From: Tipula vernalis
Lineage: Eukaryota > Arthropoda > Insecta > Diptera > Tipulidae
Direction of reading: 5' to 3'
Assembly (NCBI GenBank): GCA_958295665.1
Contig: OY282560.1
Location: 141,786,091-141,850,090, forward strand
DNA length: 64,000 nt
Position 1 is the first letter of the stretch. Each line of letters begins with the position of its first letter. Below are positions 37,786 to 48,700 of this stretch, piece by piece. Both the position numbers and the translations under genes were made by a program. The notes under the pieces were generated by a model. The model ran no database searches. It had not been told where the DNA came from and worked only from the letters and a program-made list of their open reading frames with translations.

Positions 37786-38856
37786 AAGTTATTTTCTCCT
37801 AATTTTCTACTACGACAATAACATGTTACCCAGTTTTAATATAACTTTTCAGAAAAATGAAACAAGTTATTTTATTATTATTAAAATGGAAAATACAAAT
37901 GAATAATATTACGAGAAAAATAATACATTACATTTTTAATATGCGCGAAATTAAGTATTGTGTCAATATAAAACATAATGCCGTTGAAAATTTTTCGATG
38001 AAAACGCACTTTCTGCCTCAAAAAACTGAAATGCCATCTATAAATAATTTATATTGTACTTTTGTTTTTATATAATTTATACAGAAATAATTTTTTTTGT
38101 CATTTCGGTAACATCAAATTTCGGTTCACGGTCATTATTAAGCAAAATACATATGGCGGATTTTTAAAAATCGTCTTGATTTTCCATAATTACTAAATTA
38201 TTCGACCTTAGCGACGAAATATTCATCGGTTTAAAACAAAATTACGTATTTTAAGTCGAAAATTCTTGTTTAAGTAATTTCTACTTTTAGGTCAATTTCG
38301 GATTGCGTTTTCGAATTCTATTTTTACTTGTTTAGGAAAAATTTTACTAGACAAGTCAGAAAAAATATGTGCGTAATAGGGTGTTTATCGACTTATAGGT
38401 AAAACATTATCGTACTGGAACTCATTTTTACATCGTTCTGCGCAACTTCCAGTGAAGTAACCAAAAAAATTATAAAAAAATAATAAATCTATTATATAAT
38501 AAGAAAATCAACGACGCCTATGGAAAATGTGTGACCATCTATTTATAGCACGAACTAGGCAAATTTATAAAGAAATTTAATTTATGTTTCAGAAAAGCAT
38601 AAAAAATATGGAATTTTAAAATTGATTTGATTCGAGTAAAATTAATCAATTTACTAATTGTCGTAAATGTTCGAAAGAACATCAGAAACGAAAAACGCAA
38701 ACAAGGAATCTAAAAGTACAGCTCTGCCTTTACAATTTTTTTTGTTCGCCATGTTTGCGCGAGATATGTCAAAATTTTGTTACGATATTTTACCATCTAT
38801 AATTTCGTGTCGTGTGATAAATTTACAATTTTTTTTGTTATTGCGTGCGCTTTATC

Positions 38857-40204
38857 ATGGAGGGAGAAAGCGTAGAAAATTATTTTTCTCTGGTAGAGAC
38901 CTTAAAAAAAAGAGGTGCTCTTGTTATAAAAGAGTATAGTGTAGTACCACACAAATGGGTGGTAAATGGATTTTTGTTCTGGCCAAATAGTGGTGTAAAC
39001 AAATTACAAAAGGATTCTAGCAGTGAACCGGTTGTTGAAGAGTGGACCAAAAGTCGATGTGTTATTAAACAATCGAACATAGCCACATTCGAGGAGGGGT
39101 TACTCTACGAAGAGTACTACAGTACAACTAATACCGAGGATGAAGCAAAGTAAGTATATTAATATTCAATTGTAATAAATCAAAACACAAATATTTTTAT
39201 TTTATAATCTTTAATAGTGTTGTGAGTTCTGTGCAAGAAAAAATACAACAGGAAGCACCAAAGAACTATAACTCCTATTTCGAAGTAACATCACCAATTT
39301 CATTTACAACAGAGGAAGATTCTGTTTTAATTACCGAAAAAGAAAACAAACAACGAAATATAATAATACCAAACCAATCAAATGAGGTAGTAGTTTTAAG
39401 CGATGCCTGTTTCATGAGTAACCCTCCCTGTTTCGAAAGTAAATATTTTATTCTTAAATAATGTTATTACAATAAATTCTAAATAATTGATTTTTTTAAC
39501 GGTTGTAATAAACGGTATGACTTACTCAATGAAAAAATTGAACGACTACAAAGTCAGATGGTATGGCAACGTGTTATATTGGAAAGAATTGAAGCTTATC
39601 TATCAAAAGTTGGCGAGCCCAAGAAAATTGCAGAACTAGACAAAATTGGCATCGATGACGAAATATTGGCAAACCAATTTAAATTTCCGATAAATACGGT
39701 CGACGAATTAAAAAAATGGAATAAACACATAGAGTCCAGCCCGCAATACAAAACGTACATAATTAATTATTTTTCGGGAATTTGTGGAACTGATGGCTTG
39801 CAACGAGGAGATACACTAGGTGTAAAATTGATATCTGATATAATTTGTACAAAATATCTTCTGACCTTAACGTCCTGGACAGGAATTTCTCGTTCAGCAA
39901 AATGTGATCAAAAGTTTCCCTTTCGCAGCTTGGAATCTGTAATTGACGTGATTAGCACAGTGCTAATAAAAGCGGATAATCGCTGGTCGAAAACAGAAAC
40001 AGAAAAATTGCTTCGGGAGAAGCTCTTGAAACATTCTAACAAGCGAAATACGGCAGATTTAAAAAAAATGAACCAAAAATAGTACCTCAGAAGACAGCGA
40101 GAGAAAATAGTGTGGAGAACCTAGTTGCGGATTCAGCAGTAATTTCCAATGTTGAGGTTTACTCGGAAAGTAACCATGGGTTTGACGCTGAAGACGATAA
40201 ATAA
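38857..40204 (+). pseudogene. DUF4806-like accessory protein gene of the transposon
   Basis: Exon 1 starts at ATG 38,857 (MEGESVENYFSLVETLKKRG) and includes VVPHKWVVNGFLFWP, the kind of N-terminus seen in insect DUF4806 proteins. It ends at a GTAAGT donor at 39,150. Exon 2 begins after AG 39,216-39,217, joins in frame (DEA|NVVSS) and ends at the donor GTAAAT at 39,439. The exon 3 reading (YDLLNEKIERLQSQM) is open from about 39,510, but its acceptor is not visible and may be mutated. The C-terminal domain (FPINTVDELKKWNKHIE, GDTLGVKLISDII) runs to about 40,000. A one-base shift in the A8 run at 40,061-40,068 puts the last 45 or so codons out of frame; that frame ends at 40,204. The function of DUF4806 is unknown to me. 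A DNA-binding helper role is inference. Confidence 0.65.
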
Positions 40205-40466
40205 AAGCTGTATGTTATTATTTCATCATTTCTTTGTGATTTTTATTTTTTGTTAAATGAACTGAATTGCGAATATATTTTTATTATATAAAATTTATGT
40301 TTTCATTTTTAATTCAAGATTTAATTTTTACATCTACAGTGTGAAGCAATGGAAAAAAAATTAGGTTGTCATGATATTTTAAACAAAACAATTTACATTT
40401 GATTTCATTAGCGTTGTACAACTTCATTTTGTCGTATATTTCTTTGCAAGAGTATATATTTAAGTT

Positions 40467-42411
40467 TCATGAATCAAATGGTTTCGTAAAGAAGTTATAT
40501 TTGGCTTTAATGGCAGCACCATAAATGTGTAACTTCTTTTTGAAGTAGGTTGCGTTTTTCATGGAAACTATATCCCGTTGTTTTGTTAGAAACCATTTGT
40601 TTTTTGCATTAGCAGCCAACATGTAATATTCTCCAATAAAAATTTTTTTGTAAACATTTTTACATTCAGGTTCTTCACGGATTATATCACTTTCATCTTT
40701 ACAAGAAATTGCTGCCAACTCACTTGATAAATTAATGCCATTGTTTATTTTAGATAACTCTATAATTCGCATTGAAATCTGATGTAATGGCTTTCTACCG
40801 CTACGAACTAAGGACTTGAGATGACCGAGAAAGTTGTCGAATGGGTAAGAGCTGATTTCCGGTAATGGTCCGAAATTCTTTACATCATCGATTACGTGAC
40901 ACAAGTTATGAATGTTACTGCTTACTGAGTCAATTCCATAAAGTTCAGTAAACCGTTGCAGATAATCATTTAGTAACTCTTCGGCTAGTTGAATATATTT
41001 CACATATTCACGACAAGATAAAATTGTTACAGCACATGACAAAGTTAGGAAATGACAATAAGTTTCTTTTGGTAGAATATCTTTTAGAACTACGGGACCA
41101 ATATAAAGCAGCAAATTTCGATACTCTGAACCTTTCCAGTACTTTAAACATTTTAAACCTCTAATAGCACGATTATTTTCTATTGGTTTCGTATTATTAC
41201 AATTTTCTAAATGGCTTGATAACATGATTTTTTCAGGCGGTGATAGTTTTTTCCGAAAATTGTAACTGCCATTGCACCAACCGAACAAGCATCTCCTCAT
41301 GACACCTAAAAATATGAAGCAAACTAACAAATTATAAATTCTTTCCAATTTAATTTTTAAATACATTCAACAGTGCATTTTAAACAAGCGCCGTTTTCGG
41401 AATTGGCACCAACAACACCTAAGAATACAAACAAATTATAATACCGAATTCAAAAGAAAAATGACAATTCTACATTCTTACCTTTAAGAAAGCATCGAGC
41501 TGGGGTATCGCAAACGAAACAATTTACTTTTACATTTATTTTGTGACCATTTATAAAAATCCCAGATGTTAAAATTTCATTCAATTCGTTAATGAAAGGC
41601 TGAAGATACGCTTCTAAAGAAGGTTTGCCAATCCCATAATAAACCGCTGCAGCCATTGGCTTAAGTAGCATATTTCGAATGCGAAATAAAATTGGCCAAA
41701 ATTCATACAACGAGCTTTTGAAAGGCGATATTCCATCAGCATTGATAATTATGGAAATAGAAACCGATTCGGTAATATTAGATAATGCTGTTTCAATATT
41801 AGACTTTATGCCGTAATACCAATATTGTCCGCTTCCCATCTCGATAATGTCAACTTTAGTCGGAGTTTTTAATAGAGTTCGGCTACTGCTTGGTAGATCT
41901 GGATGTCCGTGATCTTTTAATTTTTTTAGTAAATCATTAACAGATGAATGAGTACATTTGTTCAATAAAGCCCAATGCATTAACTTTTGTTGTAGATGAA
42001 TTTTTTCGGAAATGGATTCTTCTTCCAATTTGCTATAAATATCTTCATCAAAAATATGCTCGTCAATTTCATCCATAAAAAAATGTTTTCTGTGTCACTG
42101 GCACGGCCAATTGCAGATTCTGAATCTGATGACTCTTTAACTGATGGTGAACAATTTGTGAAATTTAAAGATGAAGATGATAATTGATCTGTAGAAATGT
42201 GTACTAAGCCGTTCGAGTTTTCATGTGTCACTGGTTCTGTAGGTGCTCCGATCGATGATGCGATATCGAAATTAACAGATGTTGAATAATTTAAAGGGCT
42301 GAGAGAATTAAAAATATGTTTTTTGTTATTTCTATCTTTATAACACTTCACTTTTCTAAAATAACTAGAAGTGTAACGATAAGGTGTTTTATACGCCTTG
42401 GATTTATTCAT
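40467..42411 (-). pseudogene. Tnp2/EnSpm-like transposase, three exons, one frameshift
   Basis: Exon 1 runs 42,411-41,482 from ATG MNKSKAYKTPYRYTSSYF. After an acidic, Ser-rich region it contains IIINADGISPFKSSLYEFWP (about 41,755-41,700), YYGIGKPSLEAYLQPFINEL and CFVCDTPARCFLK. Donor GTAAGA follows. Exon 2 is only 54 bp (41,418-41,365): GVVGANSENGACLKCTVE, the zinc-binding continuation. Exon 3 (41,305-40,467) holds VVLKDILPKETYCHFLTLSC, NIHNLCHVIDDVKNFGPL and YPFDNFLGHLKSLVRSGRKP. Phases of all three exons agree, giving about 600 residues. These motifs match the animal EnSpm/Tnp2-type transposases, which cut and paste their element. A run of seven A at 42,077-42,083 causes the only frameshift found. 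Confidence 0.75.
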
Positions 42412-42559
42412 TTTTTAACCTTTCACTTTGAATATACGAGTTGTACTATGAATAATTATCTAAAGGAAATTTTACGACAAAAGCTGATGATGTAATAAAA
42501 TCAAAATGTCTTACTTTAGTAAAAATTGCTTATTTTCGACTATAAAGAAAATTGTGAGA

Positions 42560-43125
42560 GAACCTTTTAAGAAATTCGTCTTTTAAGTGAATTTTGTAGG
42601 TGATTTACGGTCTTATAGACGATCGGTAAAATTAAATTTCTACTATAATATTTCTATAAAGAAATTTTAACCTTAAGGTAGAAAAAAAATGGAAAAATAT
42701 AGAAAAAAATCCTTATTTTTCTTTGTAAAAGTATAATCGTTTTCAGGGGTGAAAATCGGTGAAATATAATTGACGAAATCTATTAAAATTTGTTATTCTT
42801 TCGACTTAAAAGTTAAAGTAACTTTAAAGTTGACAATAGGTAGGAAAAGAAGAAATATTTTACTTATTTTAAACCCAATTTTCTACTACTAACTCTTTTC
42901 TACTTTAAACACGATTCGCTGGTGCAAATTAGGCCAAACTTTCTTAATATTAGACTAAAAAGTAAAAGCCGCCTAAAGGTAGAAAAACGCCAGAAAATTT
43001 TCGTAAATTTTCCTTAAATTCTTACCAATTAGCAAATACTTCTTGAAAGTAGAAAATTAACCAAAATTTTACGTTATTTCAACCGAAATAGCACATATTA
43101 CACCAAGCGATAGAATAAACTACCT
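42560..43125. repeat. Subterminal GGTAGAAAA-type repeats of the EnSpm-like element
   Basis: Short motifs of the type GGTAGAAAA or its complement TTTTCTACY recur here: near 42,675 (AAGGTAGAAAAAAA), 42,890 and 42,897 (TTTTCTACT), 42,976 (AAGGTAGAAAAACG) and 43,045 (AAAGTAGAAAATTA). Similar motifs lie in the left subterminal region (GGTAGATTTTT near 37,569, TTTTCTACTACG near 37,802). The transposase of CACTA elements typically acts with subterminal repeats. Positions are approximate. Confidence 0.5.
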
Positions 43126-43140
43126 AAATTGTTAGTTGGG

Positions 43141-44760
43141 CTAAATCTGTATAATACAGTTGACATAGAAGACTATGAAAAGGAGTTAACAAACATCATA
43201 AGTACTTACAGTTACACATTATCGGGAAGGAGACTTATTAATAGGAATAAACGCTGGTGGAACAACAATATAGAAAAGCTAAGGAACAAAACAAAGAGGT
43301 CCAAACACAATACAATAGCACGGAGGACATACATACAGCATTACAATTAAAAAGAGCAAAAGCAATAGTAACGAGAGAAATAAAGAAGGCAAAATATAAA
43401 TCATGGAATGAAATAACTGCGGAAATAACGAATATCACAGATGATAAAAGAGCATGGAAAATAATAAATTTAATCAATTACAAAAAAACTTAAACTTACA
43501 ACATACTAATCAGTAAATGAATTTCAACAACAAAAGAAATAAACAAAATATTAAAAAACAATAAAAATACATCACCAGGAATTAACGAAATATCCAATGA
43601 AATATTAAAGCACCTACCGGATAATCACTTTAAAGTACTTACTAATCATCTGAATAAAATATGGAGTAGAAACAGTTTTCCAGATGATATGAAGCGAATC
43701 AAAATAGTGGCAGATATATTCAAATATCAACAACAGAACGAATTTGCAACATTAAAATTCATTTGCAAACAAATTGCTAATAAAACTGAAATTGGGAGGA
43801 AAATACTAAAACAAAAATCACTCAATAAATTCAATAAATTATTAAATAAGTATCAGATAAGAAAAGAAATAGCAAAATTAGATAAAAATATAATAGATAA
43901 TGAAAACTTAAAAATTTACGATAACCTGAACAATATTATCACAAATACAAACAGAAATACAATGGAACTAAAAACGGCATACCTAGAGACTAAGCACAAA
44001 TATAAGAATTATAAAAATGCATACACGGATTGGTCGAAAAAAGAAAATCTATGTGGAATAGGTATTCATACATGAAACAAGCATTAAAACAACAGAGATG
44101 ATAGCAATCTACATGGCAATTCTAAATCAAATAAATAAAAAACACAAACAAATTATAATATATACAGAATCGAAAAGTTGGAAAAATGCATTAACACTCA
44201 AGAACCAAAATTCTACGAATCATTAATAACTGAAATGTTAAATGAAAATCCAAACACAGCGGTAATAATTCAATGGATTCCAGCACATATTGTGATCAAA
44301 GGGAATGAGTTTTCTGATAGTCTGGCAAAAAGGGCAATAGAGAACATCAACCAACATTTATTTAACAATAAAACACCAATAGAAGATATATTCATCCTAA
44401 CAAAAAATTTAATATATAATAATTGGAAAAAAGATTAACAAAAAAGAACTTAACACAAGAACAAAAGGATTATTTAACAGAGTGATAAACAACGCAACTC
44501 CCCCAAAATCAACTTGGTTTAGAAAAGTAAATACAAAAACAAAATACATAAAAATTATAAATCGATTGAGAACAGGGCATAACCGATATACACGTTATTG
44601 ACAATTGCTCTAAATACATAAATATGTATTAGGTAGGTAAAAGAGCTAATTGAACTGGCTAAGTTCTATTTAGAAACGGGCGTCGAGTGGTAAAATAAAG
44701 CTAACATCTAGCACTCTATAAGGAATCAAAAATAAATTATAAACAAATAATAATATAAAA
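43141..44760 (+). mobile_element. I-clade LINE, 3' part (pre-RT, RT start, RNase H)
   Basis: The reading resumes with LNLYNTVDIEDYEKELTNII, then RRLINRNKRWWNNNIEKLR. Next comes the RT entry SPGINEISNEILKHLP (about 43,580) to FPDDMKRIKIV (about 43,680). The RT core is deleted, because the next recognisable domain is RNase H: AYTDWSKKENLCGIGIHT (about 44,020), IIQWIPAHIVIKGNEFSDSL and AKRA (about 44,265-44,335), then an INRLRTGHNRYTR tail. RNase H after RT is the hallmark of the I clade. The 3' end is AT-rich with TAA-like repeats around 44,730-44,760, as in I elements. No intact ORF remains. Confidence 0.82.
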
Positions 44761-44999
44761 ACAATAAATATAAAATATTAATACTACAAATAATTAATAA
44801 TATATTGTAAGTTATGGTGATTTTTTAAGTTGTTAGGGAACGCTATTCTTGGATAGTTCACAGCAAACTGTAGTTTAACTACGTTTTCGAAGTTAATCCA
44901 TACACAAATTATACAAATCGTTTAACTATGTTTAGAAAGTTTTATAATTTTTGCAGTCCATTCAGTCCAAATCAAGTTTAAGTTAAATAATTTATATCT

Positions 45000-46290
45000 G
45001 TTAGAGATGTAGTTCTGATAAATATAAAACTGCTAGTTGTAGGAGAGCTAATAGTGATGTTATTGACATAAATAGTCAAAAAACAGTAATGGTTCGTAAT
45101 ACAATTCGCAAAGACAACAATATGTTTTATATTCCGTTACACAATAAATTTCAGTCATTTACTGAGAACAATAAAGATGACGTTAATTTAAGCACATCTG
45201 GGGGCCTATTCTCGAATTTCACATCCATTTTCTACATGTGTACATCTGTCAAAGTTCACAAAAAACGTTCGAAAATTGTAATTCATATATAAAACACATG
45301 CGGCATTGACATTTTCCTATATGGGGAATTTTTCCACATGCTTAAACCCATTCGGAAATATTCCCTTAGTATCGAAAAAATTCAATTTTTATGAGTTTTG
45401 ACAGAGGTCCACATGTGGAAAATGGATATGGAATTCGAGAATAGGCCCCCTGATGTTAATACATAAAAATCGCTGAATTCCGCCTATTATTACAAGCGGT
45501 AATGCAAAGTAAATACGGGATGCAAACATTAATATACAAAGTATATCCATTGGAATAAATTTTTTTTGCTACAACAGCTGATTATAACAAAACATCATCT
45601 GCTCTAAAGAATGGTAATGCCGAATATTTTTCCGATGCTCTGGAAGATGACAAGACCAACATGTTTGATTTATATCGTTACCAAAAGCGAATTACTCAAT
45701 GAACTAAAAGGCATTGGATTATCACCAATAAGAGTAGAATTGGTCACGCCTAAACCCGCCAGGCAGAAAAAAGACTATATTTTTTTTCGTATTTTTTAAG
45801 AAAGGTGCAGTTTCTTACAGCACACTAAAAACTATTAACGAGCTATTTCATACAATTTGTCGTTGGGAAATTGGAAACAATTATTCGAAAGGTCCTATAC
45901 ATGGTTTTCGTCTCTTTATGTATGGACATTTTAGCAATAACTACAATATGCGGAAAAAAATGTCAGTACTGCTCGTTGACACATGACGCATGAAGAGGAT
46001 TCGCTTTGTTTAATTAAAGATGATTCGGTATAACACATCCGTGGAAATTGTTCCGGTAATTATGCAGCTGACTCTAATACATGTCAACACAAAGATAAAT
46101 ACATACAGATTAATGAGGTTTAATTACACAAGTTACAACAAAAACCTGCTACTGATAGAACAATTTCATTTATCGGCAGAGTGAATTTTATGCATTATTT
46201 AATCAACCTGTACCAATAATTTATCTTATGCTAATATTACTAAGCAAAATATTTCTAATTCTAAAGATATTTTAGGTGAAAGCAGACATT
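45000..46290 (+). pseudogene. LINE ORF1 remnant (zinc-knuckle Gag-like)
   Basis: Between about 45,680 and 46,120 the readings SELLNELKGIGLSPIRVELV, then DYIFFRIF, CRWEIGNN, GPIHGFRLFMYGHF, KCQYCSLTHDA and GNCSGNYAADSNTC keep the order of the domain plus zinc knuckles of Jockey-group ORF1 proteins. Stops and frameshifts are frequent. The stretch 45,000-45,190 before the MITE has open, Asn-rich coding-like sequence and may be the ORF1 N-terminus, but that is uncertain. Confidence 0.5.
45200..45450. mobile_element. Small TIR element (MITE, 251 bp)
   Basis: The left end GGGGGCCTATTCTCGAATT continues to CATCCATTTTC and CACATGTG. It is mirrored by the right end, which on the minus strand reads GGGGGCCTATTCTCGAATT, then CCATATCCATTTTCCACATG. 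The inverted repeats are about 40 bp with few mismatches. There is no coding content. A clear target duplication was not found. It lies in or next to the ORF1 remnant of a Jockey-like LINE. Confidence 0.75.
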
Positions 46291-46339
46291 CCAATAATTA
46301 TTTGTTCAATTCTTCTTCTTTTTACTATTTTCAAAGATA

Positions 46340-48700
46340 TACCTACTAATTTAAAGAATTGGTCTTAAAGAATTGCATTGAAGATAAAAAACACGAACTA
46401 GACATTTTATTAAATACGCTAAATATAGATATAGTGTTAGTTACTGAAAAATACCTTAAGCCCCGTATACGTTTTGCCTTATCAAATTATAAGGTTTATG
46501 GTAATGATCGTATAAGTGAAGGTGGTGGTGGTGTCGCAATTTTAATAAAATTTAATATCGAACATAACTTGATTTCCAATCTAAATTTGACTACAGTTGA
46601 ATCCTTAGGTATTGTAGTTACCACCGCTAATGGAACAAATATTTAAATATTTTCCTGCTATTTCACGAAATCAAGAATCGGTCCTCTTTCAAAAATGACA
46701 TCCTAAAGTTAATAAGGCGTGACGAATTATTTATATTAGGTGGGGACCTAACTAGCCGCCACAATCATTGGAATTATTTTCAAAGTAATAAATGCGGTAA
46801 ATCTTTATATGATGCAGTAATAGGTAATGGGTGTTGCTGCATTGTAGTGCCAGAAAAGCCCGCACATTATAGCGCTAGAGGATAGCCAAGCATCTTAGAT
46901 TTATTTGTTATCCAAAACCTTTTATTAGTTAAGAATGTTGAAACTATTGAGCAACTGAGTTCCTGTTTCCTATCCAGTGATTGATATAACAGTTGAACAA
47001 TCTAATTACTCCACTAAAATTTTTAACTATAGAGGTACTAACTAACAAGAATATCAATCACAGCTTAAGTCAAAACTATCTGGTTTCAGGGGAAATACTG
47101 ATTCATAGAGAGATAATACTGGTATGCTTACGGATAATATTTTAAATTCCCGTAATAAGTCAACCCCATCGGTAACATTTTGCAAACCGGAAAGAATTAC
47201 CAGACCAGTGACAAATTTTTTATATTTTAATTTATTTATAGGAAATGGCAAAACAGACTAGATAAATTGGCGAAAGGTACCAAACCGTTTTTAAATTAAA
47301 TTTGAAAAATGCAACTTTGCTATCTCTCCGTTAAAACACATAATTATTGAAGAAATTGAACACATCACTGAAAATGAAGTTATTTATATTCTCAGAACAA
47401 TTCCGTCTATAAAAGCTCCTGGAACGGACTCTATAGTCAATATATTGATAAAAATTATTTCACTTTTGGGAATAAAACTTTTATCGAAAATTTTCAATGA
47501 TTGCCTGTTCATCGGCTATTTTCCAAACTCCTGGAAAATCGCCAAAATACTCCAAAATAAAGTTCCTTACGATGCTCGAAGTTACCATCCTATAAGTATT
47601 TTACCTTGTCTGGGAAAATTCTTTGAAATTTTCATTAAGCTGATAATGAAAAATTTTATTGCGGAGCAACGATTGATAATTGATGAGTAATTTGAATTTA
47701 AAGAATAACATTCTACTATTCACCAAATATGTATATAAAATAGTTTCTCATGTCAAAAATAACCGGTCATTGCGAAAGTCAACGAGCTTTTGACACAGTT
47801 TGGATCGACGATCTTCTCTCTAAGCTACTCTCTCTCTCTCTCTAAATTTTCCGTTTTACCTTATTAAAACTATTCAATCATACCTTAGCAATCGCCAATT
47901 TTATGTTAATGTTTTGAATACCAGTCTACTCGTTACGATGTTTTTGCTGCGGTCCCGCAAGGAGGAGTGTTAATCCCCTTACTATTTAATATGTTTAATA
48001 ACAATATCCCCAAAATTGATTCTTGTCAGTTGGTCCTGTATGTGAGAGATACAGATATATTTACCTGGGATGAATTTGCGGTATCTGTCATTAATCGATT
48101 AATCTTTACTTAAATCAAGCGATTTATTTTACAAAAAGTAGAGCCTATAACAAAATTCCTCACACTTCCCTTGTTGTGAATTTGGTCTGCAAGTAGAATA
48201 TTAAATACCTGGGTATGCGTCTGGATTCTAAAATCACTTTGAAATTGCATATTTCCAACACTGCTGATAAATGTAAAAAGCTTCATCGCATCTATTACCT
48301 ACTATTAAATAAAAATAGTAAATTTAATTTCAGCTATAAATTGTTACTATACAAGGCTATGGTCCGAAGCGTTCTACTGTAGTGATTCAGAATACTTTCT
48401 AGAATTGATACTGAAAGTGCCTCGTAGGACAGCACGACGCGTTTTCACCAAGTTTTAAATATGAAGCTCATCGAGGATTATGCAGCAAAGATTAATAATA
48501 AATTTATTAGGAAGCTACAAGAAACTGATAGTCAGTTGTTAAGTAATTTAATATTTAATTTATGTAATTTAATTAGTTACTATCACTATTATTATTATTA
48601 TTAGTTTTCGTAGTTTAGCTTAAGTGGTCAAAAACGCTTTGAAACTGATGTCTCTAATTGTATCCTAGTGGAAACTTCTACTCAGAAATAAAGGTCTATC
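46340..48700 (+). pseudogene. Jockey-like LINE ORF2, heavily decayed
   Basis: The endonuclease remnant reads DKKHELDILLNTLNIDIVLV, GGGGVAILIKFNIEHNL (about 46,520-46,570), LGGDLTSRHNHWN (about 46,740) and a degraded SDHxPV near 46,975. RT pieces are SIKAPGTDSIVN (about 47,410), YHPISILPCLGKFFEIFIK (about 47,585), a motif A remnant ERFDTVWIDDLLSKLL (about 47,790), AAVPQGGVLIPLLFNMFNNN (about 47,950) and a lost YADD box reading LYVRDTDIF (about 48,040). KYLGMRLDSK lies near 48,205. Stops, frameshifts and a CT microsatellite at 47,826-47,843 break it. It is older than the other Jockey copies. Confidence 0.75.
47826..47843. repeat. (CT)n microsatellite
   Basis: A short CT dinucleotide run within the decayed LINE RT. 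Confidence 0.7.

Larger units (their letters stand above)
37544..43140. mobile_element. EnSpm/CACTA-like DNA transposon with two genes (5,597 bp)
   Basis: The left end CCCAACTAACAAATTATG and the right end (minus strand CCCAACTAACAATTTAGG) match at 16 of 18 positions. The element lies inside an I-type LINE, with CT on both sides as the apparent 2-bp target duplication; removing the element and one CT rejoins the LINE reading. Inside are an intron-containing Tnp2/EnSpm-like transposase gene on the minus strand (42,411-40,467) and a plus-strand gene resembling DUF4806 proteins (38,857-40,204). About 0.7-1.3 kb at each end is non-coding and rich in GGTAGAAAA-like motifs, as in CACTA subterminal regions. 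The ends do not start with CACTA, so the superfamily rests on the transposase and the short target duplication. Confidence 0.8.

Noticed and set aside
38667..38939. 90-codon plus-strand frame starting at ATG 38,667
   Set aside because: It overlaps exon 1 of the DUF4806-like gene in another frame, is Phe/Leu-rich and has no motif.
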